6,941 bases of DNA. Origin: JBIOYL01 sp044870185 (lineage in GTDB: Bacteria; Actinomycetota; CALGFH01). The notes below the pieces were generated by a model. It was not told where the DNA came from. It was given only the letters and a program-made list of their open reading frames with translations, and made no database searches. Position 1 is the first letter of the stretch; each line of letters starts with the position of its first letter. Shown here piece after piece: positions 1 through 5,435 of this stretch. The position numbers and the translations under genes are program-made. The DNA is taken from positions 1 to 6,941 of the forward strand of contig JBIOYL010000412.1 in assembly GCA_044870185.1 (NCBI GenBank), read 5' to 3'.

Positions 1-88
1 CCCAGACCACGACCGGGGCCAGGAGGAGCGCGAGCACCACCACGACCGGGCCGCGTGGCAGCCGGGCCGGTGGTGGCCTGGCATCCAT
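1..88 (-). CDS. 5' end of an unidentified gene with N-terminal membrane segment (partial)
   Basis: An ATG at 88-86 on the minus strand opens a frame that stays open for 29 codons to the window edge. The N-terminus is a short Pro/Arg-rich stretch (MDARPPPARLPRGP) followed by a strongly hydrophobic run (VVVVLALLLAPVVVW). This is the pattern of a signal peptide or signal anchor, so the product is probably exported or membrane-bound. A G-rich stretch at 96-100 lies 7 nt before the ATG as a ribosome binding site, and a good promoter sits at 122-150. An in-frame second ATG is not seen; the ATG at 84-82 is in another frame. The gene is divergent from the Tad cluster and need not belong to it. Function cannot be assigned from 29 residues. 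Confidence 0.6.
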   Translation of the reverse strand, partial: MDARPPPARLPRGPVVVVLALLLAPVVVW

Positions 89-121
89 CTACCCACCCCC
101 TGACGCCGGAACGATCCGGGC

Positions 122-150
122 AGCCTAACCCGGGCACACGGCGCAGGCAA
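122..150 (-). promoter_or_regulatory. Putative sigma70-type promoter for the gene starting at 88
   Basis: Read on the minus strand, TTGCCT (150-145) is followed by a 17-nt spacer and TAGGCT (127-122), a normal actinobacterial -35/-10 arrangement. Transcription would start near position 115, giving a leader of about 27 nt before the ATG at 88. The same -10 hexamer, TAGGCT, recurs upstream of parA in this window. The assignment rests on consensus match and spacing only. Confidence 0.5.
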
Positions 151-297
151 GACGTTCCCGCACCGGGGCAACCAGTTCGGTTATCCGCAGCAGTGGGGTT
201 TCCAGCCATACACAGGACAAAGCCAGGGGGTGCGGTCGGGTCGAACCGGGTTGGCCGTCATGCCAGCGTCGTCCACGTCGCCCCTGCTGGGCCGTGC

Positions 298-420
298 TCA
301 ACGCGGTTGGAACAGGGCGGCCATGGCCAGGGTGGCACCGGCCACCGCCCAGCTCGGCGGCTCGGCATCCTGACTGAGGCCTGTCGGGCAAGTCCGGCTG
401 AGGAACTGAGGTTGTTGGGA
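298..420 (-). pseudogene. Degraded fragment resembling a membrane sensor/histidine-kinase-type protein
   Basis: On the minus strand, the frame ending at the TGA at 300-298 encodes, just before the stop, WAVAGATLAMAALFQPR. Many actinobacterial multi-TM sensor kinase-like proteins have a very similar last transmembrane segment, (A/V)xA(A/G)(S/A)TLAVAALFxPxRRR, followed by RIQxxVDRRFNRRRYDA. Here the stop falls exactly where the RRRIQ stretch should begin. Beyond it, in another frame, QQGRRGRRW vaguely recalls the expected QxxVDRRF, as a frameshifted remnant might. There is no start and no other domain. The family resemblance is from memory, and a chance hydrophobic stretch cannot be excluded. 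Confidence 0.35.
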
Positions 421-424
421 TAAG

Positions 425-1030
425 GTGACCACGCTCAACTGCCTGGCGGCCGCGATCCCGCCGCGCGAGCGGGTCGTCACCTGCGAGGAGGTCTTCGAGC
501 TCCAGGTCGCCAGCGTGCTGCCCGACGTGGTCGCCATGCAGACCCGCCAGCCCAACCTGGAAGGCGAGGGTGAGATCCGCCAGCGGCGCCTGATCAAGGA
601 GGCGCTGCGGATGCGGCCCGACCGCATCATCGTCGGCGAGGTCCGCCAGGAGGAGTGCCTGGACCTGCTCATCGCCTTGAACTCGGGGTTTCCTGGCATG
701 ACGTCCGTTCATGCCAACTCGGCCCGGGAGGCGCTGGGCAAGCTGACCACCCTGCCGCTGCTGGCCGGCGAGAACGTCTCCCACCGCTTCATCGTGCCGA
801 CGGTGGCGGCGACCATCGACCTGATCGTGTTCCTCAGAACCGGCCGCCACGGCCAGCGCCGCGTCGAGGAGGTGCTGGCCGTCAGCGGCCGGGTCGAGCA
901 GGACCAGCCCGAGTCGGGGCTGGTGTTCCAGCGGGTCGACGACCGGCTGACCTGGACCGGGGAGTACCCGCCGCATCGGGAGCGCTTCGAGGCGGCCGGC
1001 TTCGACCTCGTCGAGGTGCTCGGCCCGTGA
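425..1030 (+). CDS. cpaF: CpaF/TadA-type Tad pilus secretion ATPase, N-terminally truncated (probable pseudogene)
   Basis: The open frame gives 201 residues matching only the C-terminal half of CpaF/TadA, the hexameric VirB11/GspE-like ATPase that powers Tad pilus assembly at the inner membrane (family usually about 400 residues or more). Visible motifs: the strand after the P-loop (TTLNCLAAAIPP, 2-13), the acidic Asp-box TCEEVFEL (19-26), Walker B-like DRIIVGEVR (66-74) with arginines at 62, 64 and 67, and the His-box SVHANSAREAL (94-104). The Walker A motif is missing: where GAGKTTTLN is expected the DNA reads C-W-D-K-V-T-T-L-N, and an in-frame stop lies at 407-409. No convincing ribosome binding site precedes the GTG at 425. 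Without a P-loop it cannot bind ATP normally. It overlaps tadB by 4 bp (GTGA at 1027-1030), the usual coupled arrangement, so the downstream operon is original and only the 5' half has been lost. Confidence 0.85.
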   Translation: MTTLNCLAAAIPPRERVVTCEEVFELQVASVLPDVVAMQTRQPNLEGEGEIRQRRLIKEALRMRPDRIIVGEVRQEECLDLLIALNSGFPGMTSVHANSAREALGKLTTLPLLAGENVSHRFIVPTVAATIDLIVFLRTGRHGQRRVEEVLAVSGRVEQDQPESGLVFQRVDDRLTWTGEYPPHRERFEAAGFDLVEVLGP

Positions 1031-1896
1031 TCGGCACCGGCGTGCTCGTGTTCCCGCTGCTGCTCGGGGCCGGCCTCGTGCTCGTCTTCCTCGGCGCGAC
1101 CGGCGCCGGCCGCCCCAACCGGCCGGCAAGCGGCCGCCGGCTGCGCATGGACGACTGGATGCTGCGCGCCGGCCTGCGCCGGGTCTCCCCGGTCCAGCTC
1201 GCTGCCTTCTGCGCCGGCCTGGGCCTGCTGGCGGGCGTCGTCATACTCGGCGTGAGCGGCTCGCCGTGGATCGCGCTCGCGTTTTCGCTGCTGGCCAGCT
1301 ACCTGCCGGCCATGGTCCTGCGCAGCCGCCACCGGCGGGCCAGCGCCGAGCTGCGGGCGGTCTGGCCGGACGCCATCGACCACCTCGCCTCGGGGGTGCG
1401 GGCCGGGCTGTCGCTGCCCGAGGCGGTGGCCGCCCTCGCCGACGACGGCCCCGCGCCGCTGCGCCCCGCCTTCGCCCGCTTCGCCGACCACTACCATGCG
1501 ACCGGCCGGTTCTTCGACGCCCTCGACGGGCTGAAAGTGGAGCTGGCCGACCCGTCGGGCGATGCGGTGGTGGAGACGCTGCGGGTGGCCCGCGAGGTCG
1601 GCGGCCACGAGCTCGGCCGGACGCTGCGGGCCCTGACCGACACGCTCCGGGAGCACGAGCGGGTCCGCCGGGAGCTGGAGGCCCGCCAGAGCTGGGTGGT
1701 CGTGGCCGCCCGGCTCGCCTTCGCCACCCCCTGGGTGGTGCTCGGGCTGCTGGCCACCCGCCGCGACGCCGCGGCCGCCTACGCGCGCCCCGGCGGCGCC
1801 GTCGTGCTGGCGGTCGGCGCGGTGATGGCCTGCCTCGGCTACAAGCTGATGCTGCGCATCGGCCGCCTGCCGCGGGAGGAGCGGGTGCTGCGATGA
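1027..1896 (+). CDS. tadB: TadB, Tad pilus inner-membrane platform protein (T2SS-F domain)
   Basis: This 289-residue protein is one of the paired GspF-like platform proteins of the Tad pilus machine, which sit in the inner membrane and couple the ATPase to pilus assembly. Hydrophobic segments lie at about residues 5-23, 55-76, 80-97, 225-243 and 256-275. The cytoplasmic T2SS-F domain covers about 104-225, with the typical WPDAIDHLASGVRAGLSLPEAV (113-134) and VVETLRVAREVGGHELGRTL (181-200). The GTG at 1027 overlaps the ATPase stop (GTGA) and begins directly before the first membrane segment, so it is preferred over any start further upstream in this frame, which would encode only out-of-frame ATPase sequence. 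The stop overlaps tadC by 4 bp. Length is normal and there is no damage. Family assignment is firm; TadB rather than TadC follows from gene order. Confidence 0.9.
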   Translation: MIGTGVLVFPLLLGAGLVLVFLGATGAGRPNRPASGRRLRMDDWMLRAGLRRVSPVQLAAFCAGLGLLAGVVILGVSGSPWIALAFSLLASYLPAMVLRSRHRRASAELRAVWPDAIDHLASGVRAGLSLPEAVAALADDGPAPLRPAFARFADHYHATGRFFDALDGLKVELADPSGDAVVETLRVAREVGGHELGRTLRALTDTLREHERVRRELEARQSWVVVAARLAFATPWVVLGLLATRRDAAAAYARPGGAVVLAVGAVMACLGYKLMLRIGRLPREERVLR

Positions 1897-2843
1897 GCCT
1901 GCCGGTCGCCCTGCTGCTCTGCCTCGCCCTGGCGGGTGGGATCGTGCTGATCGGCGCGGCCGTCCCGCGGCCACGCCGGCCCGGGCTGGCCGCCCGCCTC
2001 GAGCCCTATCTGCGCGGCCTGGCGCCCCGCCGGTCGCGGCTGCTCGACGCCGAGGAGCTGCCGCTGACGCCGTTCCCGACCGTCGAGCGGCTGCTGCGCC
2101 CGCTCGTCCAGGAGGGCTCGCGCATCATCGAGCGCGCCGTCGGCGGCAGCGCGACGGTGGCCCGGCGGCTGCGGGAGGCCGGCAGGGACGAGCGCGTGGC
2201 CCGCTTCCGCGCCGAGCAGGTGCTGTGGGGGCTGCTCGGCTTCCTCGCCGCCATCCTGGTGTCGGTTGTCCTGCCGCTTGCGACCGGCCGGCAGCTCGCG
2301 GCGCTGCCGCTGCTCGGCGCGTCGTCGTTCGGGGTGCTGGCCGGCGTGCTCGCCCGTGACTGGTGGCTGACCCAGCAGGTGGAACGCCGCCAGGCCCGCA
2401 TGCTGGCCGAGTTCCCGACCCTGGCCGAGCTGCTGTGCCTGGCCGTGACCGCCGGGGAGGCGCCGCGGGCCGCGCTGGAGCGGGTCGTGCGGCGCTCCCG
2501 TGGCGAGATGAGCCGGGAGCTTGCGCTCGTGCTGGCCGACCTGCGCGTCGGCGTGTCGTTTGCCACCGCCCTGCGCAGGCTCGCCGTGCGGGTTCCCGTG
2601 GCCCAGGTGGTGAGCTTCGTCAACGGCCTGGTGGTGGCGGTCGAGCGGGGGACGCCGCTGGCCGAGCTGCTCCATGCCCAGGCGGACGAGGTCCGCGAGC
2701 AGCGCAAGCGGCAGCTCATCGAGGTGGGCGGCCGCAAGGAGGTGTACATGCTCGTGCCGGTCGTGTTCCTGATCTTGCCGGTCGTGGTGCTGTTCGCGCT
2801 GTATCCGGGCGTGGTGGCGTTGGGCGCCTTCACCGGAGGCTAG
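1893..2843 (+). CDS. tadC: TadC, second Tad pilus platform protein (T2SS-F domain)
   Basis: This 316-residue integral membrane protein is the usual partner of TadB in the Tad secretion platform. Membrane segments are at about 4-22, 109-130, 136-155 and 286-306. The T2SS-F cytoplasmic domain lies at about 164-285: MLAEFPTLAELLCLAVTAGE (170-189) begins its first helix pair, and RGTPLAELLHAQADEVREQR (252-271) followed by KEVYMLVPVVFLILPV matches the conserved C-terminal part ending in the last membrane segment. The ATG at 1893 overlaps the tadB stop (ATGA), implying translational coupling. Three nucleotides separate its stop from the tadE GTG. The gene is intact. Confidence 0.9.
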   Translation: MSLPVALLLCLALAGGIVLIGAAVPRPRRPGLAARLEPYLRGLAPRRSRLLDAEELPLTPFPTVERLLRPLVQEGSRIIERAVGGSATVARRLREAGRDERVARFRAEQVLWGLLGFLAAILVSVVLPLATGRQLAALPLLGASSFGVLAGVLARDWWLTQQVERRQARMLAEFPTLAELLCLAVTAGEAPRAALERVVRRSRGEMSRELALVLADLRVGVSFATALRRLAVRVPVAQVVSFVNGLVVAVERGTPLAELLHAQADEVREQRKRQLIEVGGRKEVYMLVPVVFLILPVVVLFALYPGVVALGAFTGG

Positions 2844-2846
2844 CCG

Positions 2847-3338
2847 GTGGACGGTGGGCGCAGGGCGCGCCGGCTGGCCGCGGCCGGCGGGGAGGGGGAG
2901 CGGGGCGCCGCCATCCTCGAGTTCATCGCGGTGTTCCTGGTCCTGGTCGTCCCGCTGGTGTACGCGATCGTGGTCTTCGCCGACGTGCAGCGGGCGCTGT
3001 TGGCCAGCTCGAGCGCGGCGCGCGAGGCCGGCCGGCTGTACGCGACCGCACCCGACCGCCAGACCGGCTCGGCCCGGGCCCTGACCGCCTACCGCGACCT
3101 GCTCGCCAACTACCGGCTGCCGGCCGAGCGGGCCGGCATCCGGCTGCGGTCGAGCTGCCCGGCGGGCGCGCCGGCGCCGTGCCGCGGCGGGTTCGGGCCC
3201 GGCGCCGAGATCACCGTGGTGGTCACCTACCGGGTGCCGGTCACCCGAATCCCGTTCATCGGCCCGGTCGCCGGACCCAGCCTGCGCGTGGGCGCCACCC
3301 ACCGCACCCGCGCCGACCGCTACCGGGCGTTCGGATGA
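2847..3338 (+). CDS. tadE: TadE-like pseudopilin
   Basis: This 163-residue protein has a basic N-terminus, then GERGAAILEF (17-26) leading into a hydrophobic helix (about 21-44), the TadE signature. A Gly at 20 with Glu at 25 reproduces the prepilin-peptidase pattern (cleavage after G, Glu at +5), so it is predicted to be a minor pseudopilin processed by a TadV/CpaA peptidase. The exported part contains two cysteines (104 and 112) that could form a disulfide, and ends with a beta-rich stretch (EITVVVTYRVPV). The GTG start is chosen because GGAGG at 2835-2839 precedes it by 7 nt and lies inside the end of tadC. Its stop overlaps the first possible tadG start (ATGA, 3335-3338). The last codons are part of a 36-bp tandem duplication. 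Confidence 0.85.
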   Translation: MDGGRRARRLAAAGGEGERGAAILEFIAVFLVLVVPLVYAIVVFADVQRALLASSSAAREAGRLYATAPDRQTGSARALTAYRDLLANYRLPAERAGIRLRSSCPAGAPAPCRGGFGPGAEITVVVTYRVPVTRIPFIGPVAGPSLRVGATHRTRADRYRAFG

Positions 3339-3389
3339 GGCCGGCCCGACCCCCACGCCGGGGCGTTCGGATGAGGCCGGCCCGACCCC
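3325..3389 (+). repeat. Tandem direct repeat, 29 bp perfect, period 36 bp, across the tadE/tadG junction
   Basis: The segment 3325-3353 is repeated exactly at 3361-3389 (it begins GGGCGTTCGGATGAGG). Each copy carries the last tadE codons, the ATGA stop/start overlap and the first tadG codons. The period of 36 is a multiple of three, so the tadG frame is kept and its N-terminus gains 12 residues with a duplicated MRPARP. This is most simply a recent tandem duplication. Confidence 0.9.
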
Positions 3390-3865
3390 ACCCGCCGGTC
3401 GTGCCCTGCCGGGCCGTGGCCATGGCCGAGGCCGGCGAGGACGGCAGCATGCTCGTCTACCTGCTCGGCCTGGTGGTGCTGGTGTGCATGGCGCTTGGCC
3501 TGTCCTGGGACACCTCGAACTGGTTCCTCGGCCACCGTGCGCTGAACAACCTGGCCGACGGGGCGGTGGTGGCGGCCGCCGGCGAGCTCGACACCGCCCG
3601 CTACTATGCCAGCAACGGGACCGACCTGCGCCTGGTCACGGCCAAGGCGGCTGCGGTCGTCGCCGACTACGTGGCGGCGTCGACGCGCGACTCGGGGGTG
3701 CGTGGCGTGCGGGTCGGCTCGGTCGTCGTCACCCGCGGCGCGGACGGGCCGAGCGTCACCGCCGAGCTCGTCGCTCCAAGCCCGGTCGTCGTCCTGCGCT
3801 GGATCGGGGTGGTGCCCGCCAAGGACATCTCGGCCCGGGCGACCGCAACCGCCCGCCCGGGATAG
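3335..3865 (+). CDS. tadG: TadG-like pilus assembly protein (short, N-terminal TadG domain)
   Basis: From the ATG overlapping the tadE stop the protein has 176 residues. The core, from EDGSMLVYLLGLVVLVCMALGLSWDT, is the N-terminal membrane anchor of Flp-pilus TadG-like proteins; RALNNLADGAVVAAA right after it is also typical (family pattern: RxALxxxADxAALAAA). The rest is a short extracytoplasmic region of beta-rich sequence ending in RATATARPG. No von Willebrand A domain is present, unlike long TadG. Three in-frame ATGs are possible: 3335, 3371 and 3422, giving 176, 164 and 147 residues. The first two are copies made by a 36-bp tandem duplication, so MRPARP appears twice; the third gives the most family-like N-terminus (MAEAGEDGSM). 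The first was chosen because of the ATGA overlap. It is the last gene of the Tad operon. Confidence 0.75.
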   Translation: MRPARPPRRGVRMRPARPHPPVVPCRAVAMAEAGEDGSMLVYLLGLVVLVCMALGLSWDTSNWFLGHRALNNLADGAVVAAAGELDTARYYASNGTDLRLVTAKAAAVVADYVAASTRDSGVRGVRVGSVVVTRGADGPSVTAELVAPSPVVVLRWIGVVPAKDISARATATARPG

Positions 3866-3878
3866 GCGACGCGCGGGT

Positions 3879-3910
3879 CGGCCGCCGAACGCCGCCGGCC
3901 GCCGAACGCC
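3879..3910 (+). repeat. 15-bp direct repeat, two copies, period 17
   Basis: CGGCCGCCGAACGCC occurs at 3879-3893 and again at 3896-3910, separated by two bases, directly after the tadG stop. Confidence 0.85.
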
Positions 3911-3928
3911 ACTACGCGCCACCACCCC

Positions 3929-3967
3929 GGCAGCCGCGTCAGCTGGCAGCCGCGTCAGCTGGCAGCC
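3929..3967 (+). repeat. 16-bp tandem repeat, 2.4 copies
   Basis: GGCAGCCGCGTCAGCT occurs at 3929-3944 and 3945-3960, and the first seven bases recur at 3961-3967, after which the match is lost. The two full copies are identical and abut without spacer. Confidence 0.9.
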
Positions 3968-3991
3968 ACGCCGGGCCTGCATGGCCACCAC

Positions 3992-4021
3992 CGTTCGGTA
4001 ACGCCGCGTTCGGTAACGCCG
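3992..4021 (+). repeat. 15-bp tandem repeat, two perfect copies
   Basis: CGTTCGGTAACGCCG occurs at 3992-4006 and 4007-4021 without spacer. Each copy holds a small dyad, CGTT-CGGT-AACG, which could fold as a short hairpin. Confidence 0.9.
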
Positions 4022-4127
4022 CTGGGGCCGAGCGGCGACCGCCGCGCGGGCGGGTGGCCCGGCCGGGTTGCGCAACTGGGGCCGGGGGGTTTGACTGCCT
4101 GCGCGGCTGGGATGCGACGCCTGCCGT

Positions 4128-4195
4128 GCCAGCCGGCGGCTGGCCACCGGTCGGCTGGCGCATGGCGCGGCTGGCAGCATGCGGCTGGCGCAGGC
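4128..4195 (+). repeat. Array of CGGCTGGC boxes upstream of the amidohydrolase
   Basis: CGGCTGGC occurs four times in direct orientation at 4137-4144, 4152-4159, 4168-4175 and 4182-4189 (steps of 15, 16 and 14), plus once inverted at 4128-4135. The inverted copy and first direct copy form a perfect 17-nt palindrome around one central base (4128-4144). The last unit ends about 20 bases before the start codon. It could be an operator array or another product of local tandem duplication. Confidence 0.6.
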
Positions 4196-4210
4196 AGCAG
4201 GGGAGGCCAC

Positions 4211-5401
4211 GTGGACACGGCAACGGCACGGACGGCGATCGTCGGCGGGCGGGTGCTTCCGGTCCAGGGAGCGCCGTTCGAGGACGGGGTGATCCTGCTC
4301 GAGGGTGGGACGATCTCGGCGCTCGGCCCCGACGTGCCGATCCCCGAGGGGACGCAGCGCGTCGACGCGGGCGGCAAGGTCGTCACCCCCGGGCTGGTCG
4401 ACGCGCACGTGCACCTCGGCGTCCATGTCCATGAGGAGGCCGAGGGCTGGGCCGGGCAGGACACCAACGAGACGACCGACCCGGTGACCGCCCATGTGCG
4501 GGCGCTGGACGCGATCAACCCGGCCGACCTCGGCTTTGGCGACGCCCTTGCCGGCGGGGTGCTGACCGTGAACGTGAACCCGGGGTCGGGCAACCCGGTC
4601 GGCGGCCAGACGGTGGCCGTGCGCTGCTGGGGCCGCACGGTCGACGAGATGGTGCTGCGCCAGCCGAGCGGGATGAAATCGGCCCTGGGGGAGAACCCGA
4701 AGCGGGTCTACGGCGACAAGAAGGAGTTCCCGTCGACCCGGCTGGGCACCGCCGCCGTGCTGCGCGACTGGTTCGTGAAGGCCGGCAACTACCTGGCCAA
4801 GCACGAGCACGCCGGCGGCGACGCGCCGGCCGAACGGGATCTGCGCCTGGAGGCGCTCGGCATGGTGCTGCGCCGGGAGATCCCATGGCGCCAGCACTGC
4901 CACCGGGCCGACGACGTCGCCACCGCGCTCCGCCTGGCCGACGAGTTCGGCTACCGGCTGGTGATCGACCACGGCACCGACGCGGTGGCGCTCGCCGACC
5001 TGATCGCCGAGCGTGGCGTACCGGTGCTGATCGGGCCGCTGCTCACCTCCCGCTCCAAGGTGGAGCTGCGCACCCGTTCGCTGGCCACCCCAGGGCAGCT
5101 GGCAGCCGCCGGGGTGCAGATCGCCATCATCACCGACCACCCGGTGGTACCCATCCAGCTGCTGATCGTCCAGGCCGCGCTGGCGGTCAAGGAAGGTCTG
5201 GACCCGGCCACGGCGCTGCGGGCGATCACCCTGACCCCGGCCCAGGTGATGGGCGTCGACGATCGGGTCGGCTCGCTCGAACCGGGCAAGGCGGCCACCC
5301 TGTGCATCTGGTCGGGCGACCCGCTCGACGTGCGCTCCAGGGTGGAGGCGAGCTACCTCGACGGCCGGCGGGTCTACACCCATCCGAGCGTCGCCGGCTG
5401 A
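4211..5401 (+). CDS. Metal-dependent amidohydrolase (imidazolonepropionase-related, COG1228-type)
   Basis: This 396-residue protein is a complete amidohydrolase-superfamily hydrolase, normal in length, and predicted cytoplasmic. The N-terminal beta-sandwich (AIVGGRVLPVQG) leads into GKVVTPGLVDAHVHLG, whose HxH (66, 68) binds the first metal. Further ligands are visible: HCHRADD (H229, H231), VIDHGTD (H254) and the catalytic Asp in ITDHPV (D309). GENPKRVYG (160-168) and GPLLTSRSKVEL (275-286) are typical of a subgroup annotated simply as amidohydrolase or imidazolonepropionase-like; the C-terminus (GSLEPGKAATLCIWSGDPLD) closes the sandwich. The real substrate is not known for this subgroup; cyclic amides or dipeptide-like compounds are possible. 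The GTG at 4211 is chosen because GGAGG at 4202-4206 precedes it and the conserved N-terminus starts just after. It stands alone on its strand, followed by a hairpin at 5405-5435. Confidence 0.9.
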   Translation: MDTATARTAIVGGRVLPVQGAPFEDGVILLEGGTISALGPDVPIPEGTQRVDAGGKVVTPGLVDAHVHLGVHVHEEAEGWAGQDTNETTDPVTAHVRALDAINPADLGFGDALAGGVLTVNVNPGSGNPVGGQTVAVRCWGRTVDEMVLRQPSGMKSALGENPKRVYGDKKEFPSTRLGTAAVLRDWFVKAGNYLAKHEHAGGDAPAERDLRLEALGMVLRREIPWRQHCHRADDVATALRLADEFGYRLVIDHGTDAVALADLIAERGVPVLIGPLLTSRSKVELRTRSLATPGQLAAAGVQIAIITDHPVVPIQLLIVQAALAVKEGLDPATALRAITLTPAQVMGVDDRVGSLEPGKAATLCIWSGDPLDVRSRVEASYLDGRRVYTHPSVAG

Positions 5402-5404
5402 GCA

Positions 5405-5435
5405 CGCCCGACCCCGCTACCGGCGGGGCCGGGCG
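5405..5435. terminator. Hairpin between convergent genes, probable bidirectional terminator
   Basis: The 13-base arms 5405-5417 and 5423-5435 pair with a single mismatch around a 5-base loop (TACCG), starting four bases after the amidohydrolase stop. The stop codon of the opposing minus-strand gene (TAG, 5419-5417) lies at the loop. There is no long T-tract, which is common for terminators in high-GC actinobacteria. Confidence 0.6.

Larger units (their letters stand above)
89..424. other. Non-coding region with putative rearrangement boundary near 410-425
   Basis: About 335 bases separate the divergent gene at 88 from the truncated ATPase. No frame here looks like a complete gene: the plus-strand open frame from 55 to 423 has no family resemblance and no ribosome binding site. 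The left part holds the promoter at 122-150; the right part (298-420, minus strand) holds a decayed coding fragment. ATPase homology starts abruptly at about 422-428, so the right border of this region is the likely breakpoint of a deletion, insertion or assembly join. Confidence 0.5.
3866..4210. other. Intergenic region rich in short tandem duplications
   Basis: The 345 bases between tadG and the amidohydrolase contain no supported gene. Four different short repeat clusters fill most of it (3879-3910, 3929-3967, 3992-4021 and 4128-4195, listed separately), plus a 10-bp perfect palindrome GTTGCGCAAC at 4067-4076. The upstream extension of the amidohydrolase frame to 4091 is not family-like. 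No strong promoter was found: TTGACT at 4091-4096 has no acceptable -10 partner. No clear terminator follows tadG. Confidence 0.6.

Noticed and set aside
140..154. Plus-strand codons GAGKT, as if the missing CpaF P-loop were split off by an insertion of about 270 bp.
   Set aside because: The flanking residues in that frame (SLTRAH before, FPHRGNQ after) do not resemble CpaF, a stop lies upstream at 101-103, no insertion-element ends or intron features are visible, and the minus-strand promoter at 122-150 occupies the same DNA. Most likely chance.
55..423. 122-codon plus-strand open frame before the truncated ATPase.
   Set aside because: No ribosome binding site, no domain resemblance, and it runs antisense through the start of a better supported minus-strand gene and its promoter.
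398..426. Possible promoter CTGAGG-17-TAAGGT in front of the truncated ATPase.
   Set aside because: The -35 is weak and the -10 overlaps the GTG start, so the transcript would begin inside the coding sequence.
4091..4210. 40-codon upstream extension of the amidohydrolase from a TTG.
   Set aside because: The extra sequence is not family-like, contains the repeat array, and a proper ribosome binding site precedes the GTG at 4211.
3866..4210. CRISPR-like array in the repeat-rich intergenic region.
   Set aside because: Repeats are 15-16 bp, abut directly or nearly so, and differ between clusters; there are no regular unique spacers and no cas genes.
3320..5383. Very long minus-strand open frame opposite tadG, the intergenic region and the amidohydrolase.
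   Set aside because: Typical antisense shadow in high-GC DNA: the translation is low-complexity without family motifs, and the plus strand encodes clear proteins.
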